Part shown: positions 27,172 through 35,807 of the stretch, in pieces
Numbering within the stretch: the stretch's first letter is position 1
Layout of the letters: the number at the start of each line of letters is the position of its first letter
Source of the DNA: CAWCTD01 sp963798455
GTDB taxonomy: Bacteria > Acidobacteriota > Terriglobia > Bryobacterales > Bryobacteraceae
Reading direction: 5' to 3'
DNA: 64,000 bases
NCBI GenBank assembly: GCA_963798455.1
Contig: CAWCTD010000004.1
Location: 434,001 to 498,000, forward strand
Position numbers and translations under genes: made by a program
Notes under the pieces: generated by a model
Databases searched by the model: none
Told to the model about the DNA's origin: nothing
What the model saw: the letters and a program-made list of their open reading frames with translations, nothing else

Positions 27172-27221
27172 ATCGTCGATTCACGATTATAGATTAGCAC
27201 ACATCGTCCGGGGTCTGTCAA
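27172..27221 (-). promoter_or_regulatory. Promoter and operator region of arsR (27166)
   Basis: A perfect -35 TTGACA (plus-strand 27216-27221) overlaps the stop of the cytochrome gene. A -10-like GCTAAT follows at 17 nt. Downstream lies the inverted repeat ATCGT, 6-nt spacer, ACGAT (27172-27187), ending 5 nt before the start codon. This is a good autoregulatory arrangement. The -10 is weak. Confidence 0.5.
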
Positions 27222-29674
27222 GGACAAACGACCGGCCTCTTGAGCAGCCGCATCGCGGCCAACGCGATCGACACGACGGCAATTGCGACGACAGTCAGAT
27301 CAAAGATGGAGTAAGCGTACCGGCTCACCGCCGCAAGCAGCGATACCTTAAGGACCATCAGCCCGCCAGCGAACACAGCAACTCCCGCCAATCCGTACTG
27401 GAGGATCGCGATGCGCCTCATCGGGACGCCCGAGCTGACCGCCAGCCACAGTCCAGACAGTACAACGGCAACCGCCACCCAGAAATGGTTTGAGTCCAGG
27501 GCGAACCGGCTGAAAGTCATGTAGCTGAACAAGCCAGGAGAGAATAGCGCCAACGCGGGCAACGCTAGGCCGCAAATTGCAGTCCCGGCAGCCACGCGAG
27601 CCACCTGCTCCTGTCGTAATGCAGTGCTGACAGAGAGCACCCGCCTGACCGTCAGCGCCAGGAGCAGGACCGACAGGACAGCGAGCAGAAAGTAGAGTGC
27701 GGGCTTCAGCCATTCTTCTCTCAACACGCTCAAACGCACGGAAGCCGTGGAGAGGCCCAGGATCTGATAATTCGGAATCCACTGGCTCTCACCCGATGGA
27801 GTGAAGGGCTGGTTCAGAACCCGGCCATAGAAGAAAGCAGACTGGGTGCTGTGGCATTCGGTGCATCCTTGGGAGCCCAGCGCCGCCTTGGCGGGCAGGA
27901 CGTTGTGCGAGTACTTGTAGACCGAGGCGTAAGGCGTTGCTTCGTGCGGTTCTCGCGCCAGCACCTGGTAGTCCGTCCCACTGGAGTACTTGCGATCGTC
28001 CAAAACGTAGACCAGTCTCTTGCGATCGAGCGGGAAGCCCGTGGCGCTGAGGTACGCGCGTGTAGCAGTGAGCAGCGCATCAATCTCCTCTGCGCGATTG
28101 ACCTCAATCATGCCATCGCCGTTATCGTCCGTGATCTTCGCAAGCTGTGGATAGACCGATGGGTCCTTCTTGTGCTGCGTCCACATGGCGAAGAAGTCGC
28201 GCATGAAAAGCTGGTTCAGGCCAGGCTTGCCGTCTTCCTCCAAGCCCACCCACGAGCTGTGAACCCGGTTCGCCGGGAAGATCTTGCCTTTGTAGAGAAC
28301 CAGGGTCGGACGGAATTCGTCTACCGGCTGGTCCTTCACGGTGAAAAGGTCGAGCTCGCCGTAATGGTTCCAGAACTGCATGTCCTGGTCGTAGAAGGTC
28401 CAAATCTCTTTCGCTGGCGGCGTGATCCGTGGCGCCGGATTGAACACGTCGCTGGCCTGTACCAGCGCCGCCTTCGTATAACGCCGGGGGATGTGGCACG
28501 TTGCACAAGCGATCCTGTCCAGGTGCAGCGGGGGCAGCCACGTGTGCTTCGCAATTGGAGCGCCCAGCGTGCCGTCCGTGTGGCAAGACTCGCAACTGCG
28601 GACCGTGTTGTCCAGGTCGTTGCGCATCCAGCCGGATGGATCGTCGCCCTTGCCGAACTGGTGCACCTCGCGCCCGCGGATCTTCGCATCGGAAGCCTCG
28701 CTACCGGCGGTGTGGCAGTCCACGCATTTGAGGCCCTTCGCCAGATGCACATCGGTGTGAGCTGTGAACGACGCGCCGCGCTTCTTCCAGCCGGGCTTCC
28801 AGTGGCAGTTCAGGCAGGTGTCGTTGCGCGGGGAACGTACGATGTGGAGCTTCACGTTGCCGTCCGCGCCGAACAGGTCCTTGTTGTACTCGATGCGCGG
28901 CTTCTCAGCCCCGGCGACCTTCCCGACAATCTTGCCGAAGCGCGCGCCCTCGGTGGCGGCCCAACGGAAGTTGAGGCTGGCGAGTTGCGCGTTGCGGCCG
29001 CCGTAATCGTACTCCGGCATGTGGCACAGCAGACAGTCGGCCTCGATGACTCCCGTCTCGGACCAACGCGCCTTGTAGTAGTCACCGTCGAGGTTGTTGT
29101 CCCCACCTGCTATGAAGCCAGATGCAGGATCGCTCATTCGCTGGTCGTACCGCTTGCCATCTCGGTCGAACTCTAGCGGGCCACCGCCGGGATGACAGTT
29201 CCCGCAGGTCGCGGTCACGAAATCGAACGAGGTCATATCGATGGAGCGGGCGTTCGCATTACGTTTCGGCGCGAGCTGGCGGTACAGCGGAGCCGGCGAG
29301 CACCAGTTCCCGCCGTAGTTGCCCGGTGAACTGGCCCACTGGTAGCGGGCGGCGAACTCCGGCGGCATGGCCTCGCCTTTACCCTGGGTGAAGTGATAGC
29401 CCTGGGTGATCTTGTCGTAGTCGTGGCAGCCCTTGGCGCCACACGTCTGCCGGGGCGAGTAGGGCGCGGAGGCGTTGAGGCCGGCCACCGGATTGATAAT
29501 TCCGCCCTTCTCGTCGCGCAGAGGGAACAGCGGGCAGACGCCAACCGGTCGTGTGACGCGGCGCGGCTCAAGTTTCGCCTGGCCAGAATTAGTGGCGGCC
29601 TTGCGACAGGCACTACCCGTGAGCAGAGCTGCAATGCCAACGGCGAGAAAAAGGAAAAATGCGGGTTTTTGCAT
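27218..29674 (-). CDS. Octaheme c-type cytochrome with C-terminal membrane domain
   Basis: 818 residues. Signal sequence at 1-22 ending GSACRKA, possibly a lipoprotein. One CX4CH motif (CGAKGCH) is followed by seven CXXCH motifs: CGNCH, CLLCH, CLNCH, CVDCH, CESCH, CATCH and CTECH. A DDNGDGMIEVNRAEE loop resembles an EF-hand calcium site near residue 515. The last 180 residues form about five membrane helices. It would be a periplasmic, membrane-held multiheme electron carrier or reductase fed from the quinone pool. It lies last in the operon arsR-arsF-arsG-porin-DGC and starts 24 nt after the DGC gene. Its substrate is unknown; arsenical reduction is only a hypothesis from context. Confidence 0.85.
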   Translation of the reverse strand: MQKPAFFLFLAVGIAALLTGSACRKAATNSGQAKLEPRRVTRPVGVCPLFPLRDEKGGIINPVAGLNASAPYSPRQTCGAKGCHDYDKITQGYHFTQGKGEAMPPEFAARYQWASSPGNYGGNWCSPAPLYRQLAPKRNANARSIDMTSFDFVTATCGNCHPGGGPLEFDRDGKRYDQRMSDPASGFIAGGDNNLDGDYYKARWSETGVIEADCLLCHMPEYDYGGRNAQLASLNFRWAATEGARFGKIVGKVAGAEKPRIEYNKDLFGADGNVKLHIVRSPRNDTCLNCHWKPGWKKRGASFTAHTDVHLAKGLKCVDCHTAGSEASDAKIRGREVHQFGKGDDPSGWMRNDLDNTVRSCESCHTDGTLGAPIAKHTWLPPLHLDRIACATCHIPRRYTKAALVQASDVFNPAPRITPPAKEIWTFYDQDMQFWNHYGELDLFTVKDQPVDEFRPTLVLYKGKIFPANRVHSSWVGLEEDGKPGLNQLFMRDFFAMWTQHKKDPSVYPQLAKITDDNGDGMIEVNRAEEIDALLTATRAYLSATGFPLDRKRLVYVLDDRKYSSGTDYQVLAREPHEATPYASVYKYSHNVLPAKAALGSQGCTECHSTQSAFFYGRVLNQPFTPSGESQWIPNYQILGLSTASVRLSVLREEWLKPALYFLLAVLSVLLLALTVRRVLSVSTALRQEQVARVAAGTAICGLALPALALFSPGLFSYMTFSRFALDSNHFWVAVAVVLSGLWLAVSSGVPMRRIAILQYGLAGVAVFAGGLMVLKVSLLAAVSRYAYSIFDLTVVAIAVVSIALAAMRLLKRPVVCP

Positions 29675-29698
29675 CGGTATGTCTCCAGTCGGCTCGCT

Positions 29699-30094
29699 TT
29701 ATCGGCCCACGCCCTGCGCCACAGCAAGCATCTCTCTTGCGCGTTGGGCCACTCTCTCGATGCGCTCGTCCGTAACAGGAGATTTCGTCTTCTCCATGCC
29801 GAGGTCTGTGACGCGAAGATGGAAAAAGCTCGTGAATCCGCCAGACTCCATCGTGAGCCTCGCACAATCGGTATCGCAGCCGTCGACCACCAGGATCCGA
29901 TCTGCCTCCCGTGCGCCTTTCACAATCAACTCTGCGTTTGCCGGAATGCCCGCAAGACAATACATGCGGGCCGTGCCCCCCTTATGGAGTAGCCGAACGG
30001 CGCGATCGGCAATCTCGGCCGTGTCGGCGACGCCGGAACAGCAGAACATGAGATCGGTCCCACCGCCGCATCCGCACTTAGGTCGTATATTCAT
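29699..30094 (-). CDS. DGC-domain putative zinc-binding protein
   Basis: 131 residues, cysteine-rich: KCGCGGG, MFCCSGVADTAEIADRAV, MYCLAGIPANAE and the name-giving VVDGCDTDCAR. This is the pattern of the DGC-domain family (putative zinc-binding proteins, PF08859). The family has no proven function but recurs with redox and metal genes. It starts 19 nt after the porin stop. Confidence 0.78.
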   Translation of the reverse strand: MNIRPKCGCGGGTDLMFCCSGVADTAEIADRAVRLLHKGGTARMYCLAGIPANAELIVKGAREADRILVVDGCDTDCARLTMESGGFTSFFHLRVTDLGMEKTKSPVTDERIERVAQRAREMLAVAQGVGR

Positions 30095-30113
30095 TCCGCT
30101 TCTTCTCCTTGCT

Positions 30114-31223
30114 TCAATGAATGAAAACCTGCAACTGCACCTGGATGAGATCGTTCGCCACGCTTGCGGCCTGCTCGCCGCGATGTACGTAGCCCGCCAT
30201 CACCTTGACCCGGTTCTGCCGGATGTAGTAATTGAGCCCCGCCGTTGTTTGCCAAACATCCTTCCCATTTCTGACGTGCAGGTTTGGATCGAACGCTTCG
30301 TGCTTGACCACTGCCTGCCATCGCGGCGCCAAATACTTCGAGAGCTGCACGTAGTACCCGGAGGCCGGAAAGGCAGGGGTGAGCGGGTCCGAGAACCGCA
30401 AGGTGGCCCGCATATACTCCCCCCGAAACGAGGTGTTCCCCCAATCGGCCGATATCTCCGCCTGCCACCTTCGATCCGTACCGCGGAAATGTGACAGTTC
30501 GGCCTGCATCGCCGCGCAGCAGGCTCGGAACGGAAGATCCGATCCCCAGCGGGCCGCATATGCTCCCCCGAACTGAAGGCTGAAAGCCCGGCCGGCGACC
30601 GGGCGCGCGCGTATCGGACGAAAAAGAGCCTGGCCGACCAGCAGGGGACCGACCCCGTGGAAGCCATGCTGCGCTCCGCGGCCGTCGAAGACTCCCGCGG
30701 CATAGCGGATTGCCGGATGGGGCTCACCATCGACTTGCACTCCTCGGTCGCGATAGAACGAGTTGATGTAGGGACCGTCGGGAGTGAGCGCGTCTGTCAC
30801 GAGCGAGCGGTCTATCGTCGCGATCTCGAAATCCGGCGTGAAGCGTTCGCGGCCGAATGGCGGCTTGAACTGCCCAACTGCGAATTGGACTTCCTTGCGC
30901 CAGGCATACCGTAGCCAGGCCTCCTGAAAATACACGCGCCCATCGGTCGCGCTCGCGTTGCCGTCCTTGAACAACCCCTGTGCATACCACTGAACACGAG
31001 GCGTCAAGTTGCCCCCAATCATCAGCTTCAGGCGGCGAAGGGCGAAGAGGTCCTTGTCGTTTTCGACGGCCGTGTAGCGAAGCTGCATATAGCTGGACCA
31101 CCGGAACCTCCCGCTTCCCTCCCTGAGCGGCGGTGGGAATTGCTGTCCACACATGCGATCCGGGACCGCCCCGCCGAGGCCGAGCGCTGTAAAAACAACG
31201 GCGACGCTGGTTCCGCGGCGCAT
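30114..31223 (-). CDS. Outer membrane porin (phosphate-selective porin O/P-like)
   Basis: About 369 residues from ATG 31223 (MRRGTSVAVVFTALGLGG, signal peptide). Repeated alternating beta strands ending in aromatic residues (FRWSSYMQLRYTAVEND, VQFAVGQFKPPFGRERF) match the OprO/OprP porin family. The C terminus FIH is a weak version of the usual aromatic end. Members pass anions such as phosphate, which could include arsenate or organoarsenicals. That is inference from its place in an arsF-arsG operon. Confidence 0.75.
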   Translation of the reverse strand: MRRGTSVAVVFTALGLGGAVPDRMCGQQFPPPLREGSGRFRWSSYMQLRYTAVENDKDLFALRRLKLMIGGNLTPRVQWYAQGLFKDGNASATDGRVYFQEAWLRYAWRKEVQFAVGQFKPPFGRERFTPDFEIATIDRSLVTDALTPDGPYINSFYRDRGVQVDGEPHPAIRYAAGVFDGRGAQHGFHGVGPLLVGQALFRPIRARPVAGRAFSLQFGGAYAARWGSDLPFRACCAAMQAELSHFRGTDRRWQAEISADWGNTSFRGEYMRATLRFSDPLTPAFPASGYYVQLSKYLAPRWQAVVKHEAFDPNLHVRNGKDVWQTTAGLNYYIRQNRVKVMAGYVHRGEQAASVANDLIQVQLQVFIH

Positions 31224-31233
31224 AGAGAAAGGG

Positions 31234-31350
31234 TCAGTCCGAGACGTGTGGGATGCCGACCGCGAGGTCGAGATCGGCGCGCGCATCCCTCACGCGTTGT
31301 TCCGTGGTCCTGCAATTCAGGCAGCCTGGCCCTGCGATCTGACTCTTCAT
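31234..31350 (-). pseudogene. 38-codon thioredoxin-like fragment, possible arsE remnant
   Basis: The ATG at 31350 overlaps the arsG stop (ATGA). The product begins MKSQIAGPGCLNCRTTEQRV and stops after 38 residues. The opening and CLNC match the first third of mini-thioredoxins such as MKRLQVLGTGCSKCTKLAEN at 22.5 kb, so about 40 C-terminal residues are missing. A small thioredoxin-like gene in this place would correspond to the third gene of an arsEFG set. Either it is decayed or only a short cysteine peptide is made. Confidence 0.55.
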
Positions 31351-32039
31351 ACCTGGACCTCAAGGATATAGTTCAGGACGAACTTGATCCCGACCAGAAT
31401 GAACACCACGCCCGTGATCCTTCGCGCCCACTTTTCAAACTGAACCAGCCGATTGAACGCCTTGCTTACCTGCTGAGCACCGAGAGCGACAAGCACGGCA
31501 AATGCGAACACCGGCAGTCCTGTTCCGATGCCGTACACCGAAGGAATCACGACCGCCGAACCATGTGCCATTGCCAGGGGAAGTAGACTGCCGAAATAGA
31601 GGGCAGCAGAGACGGGGCAGAACGACATGGCGAAGATCATCCCCAAGAGTCCGGCTCCGAGGAGACCCCAATGTTCCACACGACTCTGAACCCTGGCGGT
31701 CAGCAACGAAGTCGAAAACCGGAAGGGCAAGACATCGAGCAGGAGCAAACCAACCACGATCAGCAGCGGCCCGAGAATCTTGTTCATGTTCATCTCCAGG
31801 AAGAACGAGACTTCGGGTACTGCGAGGACGCTTGAAATCAGCAGCGCCGCGAGAGCGGCATACGCGAGCATCCGTCCCAGAGTGTAGACGACGCCGGTCA
31901 GGACGACCCGCCGAGGCGAGGCGATGCCCCTGCCGATAAATGACATTGCGGCCACATTGGTGGCGAGAGGACACGGACTGATCGAAGTCAGTATCCCGAG
32001 CCACATCGCGGAAGTCGCGCCAACAAAAAGGCCATCCAT
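31347..32039 (-). CDS. arsG: ArsG-type aromatic arsenical efflux permease (DsbD/CcdA-like)
   Basis: 230 residues with six membrane helices and the CcdA/DsbD-like signature SISPCPLATNVAAMSFIGRG in TM1 and AMSFCPVSAALYFGSLLPLA in TM4, giving two cysteines placed as in thiol-electron transporters. Proteins of this kind next to ArsF are annotated as ArsG, proposed to export trivalent aminophenyl arsenicals. The fold equally allows transfer of electrons across the membrane to periplasmic ArsF. It starts 8 nt after arsF. Confidence 0.78.
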   Translation of the reverse strand: MDGLFVGATSAMWLGILTSISPCPLATNVAAMSFIGRGIASPRRVVLTGVVYTLGRMLAYAALAALLISSVLAVPEVSFFLEMNMNKILGPLLIVVGLLLLDVLPFRFSTSLLTARVQSRVEHWGLLGAGLLGMIFAMSFCPVSAALYFGSLLPLAMAHGSAVVIPSVYGIGTGLPVFAFAVLVALGAQQVSKAFNRLVQFEKWARRITGVVFILVGIKFVLNYILEVQV

Positions 32040-32046
32040 CGATTCC

Positions 32047-32520
32047 TCAGAGGTAGTCCTTCACGTTGGCTTGAACGTATTTCAAGAAATTGCCTTTTTC
32101 GCCCACCAAATCCCAAACCTTCTCGAGGTTGCGCCATTCGACTTGTTTGCCGTCGCGGACCTTAGCGAGGACAAGCGAACGCGTGAAGAGGCGATAGTCC
32201 TGAATGAAGTGGCGGTTTTCCGGAAGCTGGACGTTGACCAGGCGCCATTCGACGGCGCCGTTCTTGAGATCGCCGGCAAATCCCTTTTCGATCGCTTCCT
32301 TCGAATAAGCCTCGATCGTACGGCACGTTGGGCAACGGACCGTCACATGAAAGTAATAGGCGATCACCTTCGCGCGCGATCCCACTTCGGCCACAGCCGC
32401 ATTCGATACGCCTGGCGCCGCTTCTGCGCGGGCGCTGGCACTATCGCGGAACAGAAAGAACGTCAGGATCGAAATACTGAAAATGACTCCGAGAAGCCAA
32501 AAAGCATGTTTTTCTTTCAT
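32047..32520 (-). CDS. arsF: ArsF-family periplasmic thiol protein (nitrophenyl-arsenical reductase subunit type)
   Basis: 157 residues from ATG 32520 (MKEKHAFWLLGVIF). N-terminal signal anchor, then a thioredoxin-like fold: YYFHVTVRCPTCRTIEAYSK with the CPTC site, and a conserved C-terminal part (NRHFIQDYRLFTRSLVLA, WDLVGEKGNFLKYV). It matches the ArsF family known from arsEFG operons. The membrane anchor indicates periplasmic action. The same gene occurs again at 37927-38406. Confidence 0.78.
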   Translation of the reverse strand: MKEKHAFWLLGVIFSISILTFFLFRDSASARAEAAPGVSNAAVAEVGSRAKVIAYYFHVTVRCPTCRTIEAYSKEAIEKGFAGDLKNGAVEWRLVNVQLPENRHFIQDYRLFTRSLVLAKVRDGKQVEWRNLEKVWDLVGEKGNFLKYVQANVKDYL

Positions 32521-32543
32521 ATCGCCATCGCAATATTTGTTAT

Positions 32544-32559
32544 TTGGTCGAACAACCAA
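32544..32559. promoter_or_regulatory. Operator-like TTGG-N8-CCAA between arsR and arsF
   Basis: TTGGTCGAACAACCAA in the 58-nt arsR-arsF gap. The same arrangement, TTGG, 8 nt, CCAA, overlaps the arsR promoter at 32908-32923. The repeated spacing supports a binding site of the ArsR at 32579. Confidence 0.5.
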
Positions 32560-32578
32560 TATTTAGACAAAAGAAATC

Positions 32579-32905
32579 TCACCGCGCTGCGAGGATCTCC
32601 TGATCCTCCTTCGCGACGGAGCGCATTACCGCCTCCACGCAATCAAAAAACTTCAGCACGCAACTGACCCTCAGGCTGTAGAACACCTGCGTACCCCGCT
32701 TCTCATCCACGACAATCCCCGCCGTTTTCAGTAAGGAGAGGTGCTTGGACACAGTGGAAATGTCAGCGCCCACCATTGCGGTCAACTCGCAGACACAGCG
32801 CTCACGCTTTGACAGCTCATCCACGATAAAGAGCCGGGTGGGATGCGCCAACGCCTTCACGATTCGGGCACGAGCAATGTAGCGAGCACGCAACTTTTTG
32901 TCCAT
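32579..32905 (-). CDS. arsR: ArsR-family regulator of the arsF-arsG-cytochrome operon
   Basis: 108 residues. Core IVKALAHPTRLFIVDELSK, classical sensor ERCVCELTAMVG, recognition helix ADISTVSKHLSLLKTAGIVV and wing KRGTQVFYSLR. The sensor cysteines suggest As(III)/Sb(III) response. First gene of a seven-gene minus-strand transcript ending with the cytochrome at 27218. Confidence 0.9.
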   Translation of the reverse strand: MDKKLRARYIARARIVKALAHPTRLFIVDELSKRERCVCELTAMVGADISTVSKHLSLLKTAGIVVDEKRGTQVFYSLRVSCVLKFFDCVEAVMRSVAKEDQEILAAR

Positions 32906-32907
32906 CC

Positions 32908-32942
32908 TTGGTCATTCTGCCAATTCTCCAAGTAGATGTCAA
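32908..32942 (-). promoter_or_regulatory. Sigma70-type promoter with embedded operator for arsR (32905)
   Basis: -35 TTGACA (plus 32937-32942), 17-nt spacer, -10 CAGAAT (32914-32919). The palindrome TTGGCAGAATGACCAA centres on the -10, so bound repressor would block polymerase. The start codon is only 8 nt beyond the -10, so the message would be nearly leaderless. Confidence 0.6.
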
Positions 32943-33031
32943 TCCCCTCGTGCAGCTCGTGCGCCTTCTACGGATGCTGCGCGCGACGCCAGGTCTGGTG
33001 TCGGGCCGCCTCGCAGGGCTCTGACGATTGA

Positions 33032-34084
33032 TCAGCGATTGATACCCGAGCACATGTATTCTCGCGTCAGCCGTCTCGCGGGGCTGCTCCGCTTCGCCAG
33101 TAGGAGTTGGGAGACACTAATGAGCCCATCTTCAAAATTGGCTGCGGATCCCGCCAGGTACAGCAGCCAGGTTCGATATGTTTCCCCATCCACCGCATCG
33201 AGGCATGCGGCTGCGTTTCGCTGCAACTGCTCGACCCACGCACGGCAAGTCAATGCGTAGTGCGGCCGCATGTCTTCGATGTCTAGGACTTCGAAGCCGG
33301 TCAGTTCGGCGGTTCGAATCACGTCGGCTAGATGCGCCAGTTCCCCGCCGGGGAATACTCTTCGTTGCAGGAAAAGAGTCTGCGCGCCATCTGTCACGAA
33401 TTCCGGACGGACGATGCCTTGGTTCAGGAAAAGCCCTTCTGGCTCCAGCAAGTCGTAAATCTTGCGAAAGTAGCCGCGCAACCGGTGGCGACCGACGTGT
33501 TCGAACATTCCAACCGAGGCAATTCTGTCAAACCTGCCGGTGATTCCGCGAAAGTCCATCTCGTGGATGGTCACTCCCGCCTCGATCACTCGTGCCGCGG
33601 ATTCTCTTGCGTAATCGGCTTGGTTTCGGCTCAACGTGCAACCAGTCGCCTGCACTCCATAGTGTGCGGCCGCGTGAATCACCAGCGCGCCCCAGCCGCA
33701 GCCGATATCGAGAAATCGATTACGAGTCCGCAGATCGAGCTTGCGGCAGATGTGGTCCAGCTTGGTGACCTGTGCCTGATCAAGCGGTGTATCTGGGGTC
33801 GGGAAATAGGCGCATGAGTAAACCATGCGCGGATCGAGGAACTGCTTGTAGAACTCATTCGATCGATCATAGTGGTAGCGAATGTTCTCGACCGCGCGTG
33901 CCCGCGTCTGAAACCAGGTTTCGATACGATGCGGACCCAGGAGCGCCGCCGCTGCGCACAAAAGCTCACGCCAACCTCGATGTCGTCTGCCCAGTTGAAA
34001 CCGCGCCGCAGCGACGAGGTCACCCTGAACATCGAAGTCGCCGCGAATGAACGAGAGCGCTGCGGAGTACGCATCAGCCCTGAG
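33032..34084 (-). pseudogene. cfa-type cyclopropane fatty acid synthase, 3' part, split by IS21-family insertion
   Basis: This carries most of a cyclopropane-fatty-acyl-phospholipid synthase: NIRYHYDRSNEFYKQFLDPR (lipid and active-site region), SAM motif LDIGCGWGALVIHAA, and GMFEHVGRHRLRGYF. The frame continues into the IS as meaningless N-terminal residues. The missing N terminus is at 36999-37174. Removing the IS and one target copy joins EWL to LRADAYSAALSF in frame. As it stands the gene cannot make a normal protein. The enzyme would methylenate membrane lipids for stress tolerance. Confidence 0.9.
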
Positions 34085-34187
34085 CCTCGGGGGACACCCA
34101 AAAGCGGCCATTGAGGGACACCTCAAAACCGGCCATAGGAGCTGACTCAGGACATTGACCACGACGGGAGGTTTACCCTCCGTCGAG

Positions 34188-35807
34188 ATGAGCAATGTCT
34201 TGAGCGAAGAAAAGAAGCAACAGATTATCGCCTTGGGGCGGCTGGGTTGGACGCTGCGGCATATCCAACGGGCTACCGGTGTGCGCCGCGAGACCGCGGC
34301 AGGCTACCTGCGGGCCTCCGGAATCGAACCCCGGTCACCGGGCAGATGGGGACAGCAACCGCCGGCAAAACCGGCCATAGAGGTGACCCCCGACCCTGGC
34401 TCAGTTTCAAAACCGGCCATAGAGGTGACCCCCGACTCTGGCGCACCTTCAGCCCCCGTCCCGTCCGCCGAACCAGAGCCGGCGCCGGGGCGCAGTCCCT
34501 CCGCCAGTGCCTGCGAGCCCTACCGGGAGGTGATCGAGATCGGACTCGGCCAGGGCCGCAACGCCAAGGCCATCTGGCAGGATCTGGTGGACGATCACGG
34601 CTTCCGCGGGGCCTACCAGAGCGTCAAGCGTTTTGTTGGCAAGCTCCGTGGTACCCGGCCGCCGGAAGCCCGTGTGGTGATCGAGACACCTCCCGGCGAA
34701 GAGACGCAGGTGGACTACGGCAGCGGCCCGATGGTCCGCGACCCGGCCAGTGGCCGCTATCAGCGCACGCGGCTGTTCGTGCTGACGCTCGGCTACAGCC
34801 GCAAGTCGGTACGCCTGCTCACCTTTCGCTCCAGTACGCGCATCTGGGTTGAACTGCATGAGCGGGCGTTTCGCCGGCTCGGCGGGGTCACCCACGTGGT
34901 GGTGCTCGACAACCTGGGCGAAGGCGTGCTTGCCCCGGACATCTACGATCCCGCGTTGAATCCGCTCTACCGCGACATGCTCGCTCACTACGGCGTCGTC
35001 GCTCTGCCGTGCCGCGTCGGAGATCCGGATCGAAAGGGGAAAGTGGAAGCCGGCGTCGGCCACGCGAAGAAGACGCCCTTGAAGGGGCTTCGTTTCGAAA
35101 GCCTGGAAGAGGCCCAGGCTTACCTTGATCGCTGGGAAGAGCGCTGGGCCGATACCCGCATTCACGGCACCACCAAGCGGCAAGTGGCGACGATGTTTAC
35201 CGAGGAACGGCCGGCGCTGCTGCCGTTGCCCCTGGAGCCTTTCCGCTACTACCAGTTCGGCGAGCGCACCGTGCATCTGGACGGCTGTGTCGAAGTCGAG
35301 GCCGCCTACTACGGCGCGCCGCCGGGCTGGATCGGCCGCCGTGTCCAGGTCCAGTGGGACGAGCGGCACATCCGTCTCCTCGATCCAAGGACCGGCCAAC
35401 TGCTGCGCGAGCACCTGCGCCAGCAGCGCGGCGGCCATCGAATCAAGGATGAAGACCGCCCCAGTCGGACGCCACTCGGCACACTGCAACTGCTGGCCAG
35501 AACCGAAAAAGCCGGACGCCACATCGGGATGCTCTGTCAGGGCATACATCGACACCAGGGCGAACCTGCGGTGCGCCGTATCTTGGGGGTGCTCTCACTC
35601 GCCAAGAAGTACGGAGCCGCGGCTACCGACGATGCCTGCGCCGCGGCTCTGGAAGTGGAAGTGTTCGAGTACCGCTTTGTTCGCCGCTATCTCGAGCGGC
35701 GTCCCCACAACCCGCTCAGCTTGCGGCAAGTCGATCCGTTGATCCGCCAGCTCACTCTGTACCGCGACTTCATCGCCGACAAAACCAAGGAGGAAAACGA
35801 ACCATGA
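34188..35807 (+). CDS. istA: IS21 transposase IstA
   Basis: 539 residues from ATG 34188. N-terminal helix-turn-helix (LRHIQRATGVRRETAAGYLR), then the DDE integrase core: first Asp in ETQVDYGSGPMV, second in VVVLDNLGEG, Glu in GKVEAGVGHAKK. A beta-barrel-like C-terminal domain follows. Near residues 60-83 a 27-nt direct repeat encodes KPAIEVTPD twice; its DNA matches the IS terminal repeats. The stop overlaps istB (ATGA). Confidence 0.94.
   Translation: MSNVLSEEKKQQIIALGRLGWTLRHIQRATGVRRETAAGYLRASGIEPRSPGRWGQQPPAKPAIEVTPDPGSVSKPAIEVTPDSGAPSAPVPSAEPEPAPGRSPSASACEPYREVIEIGLGQGRNAKAIWQDLVDDHGFRGAYQSVKRFVGKLRGTRPPEARVVIETPPGEETQVDYGSGPMVRDPASGRYQRTRLFVLTLGYSRKSVRLLTFRSSTRIWVELHERAFRRLGGVTHVVVLDNLGEGVLAPDIYDPALNPLYRDMLAHYGVVALPCRVGDPDRKGKVEAGVGHAKKTPLKGLRFESLEEAQAYLDRWEERWADTRIHGTTKRQVATMFTEERPALLPLPLEPFRYYQFGERTVHLDGCVEVEAAYYGAPPGWIGRRVQVQWDERHIRLLDPRTGQLLREHLRQQRGGHRIKDEDRPSRTPLGTLQLLARTEKAGRHIGMLCQGIHRHQGEPAVRRILGVLSLAKKYGAAATDDACAAALEVEVFEYRFVRRYLERRPHNPLSLRQVDPLIRQLTLYRDFIADKTKEENEP
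34367..34435 (+). repeat. Two 27-nt copies of IS-end sequence inside istA
   Basis: Identical copies at 34367-34393 and 34409-34435 read AAAACCGGCCATAG followed by AGGTGACCCCCGA. The first half equals the inner left-end repeat. The second equals the extreme right end of the element. They are in frame (KPAIEVTPD twice). Confidence 0.8.

Noticed and set aside
34449..35555. 368-codon minus-strand ORF
   Set aside because: Antisense to istA with its DDE motifs; arginine/leucine-rich shadow.
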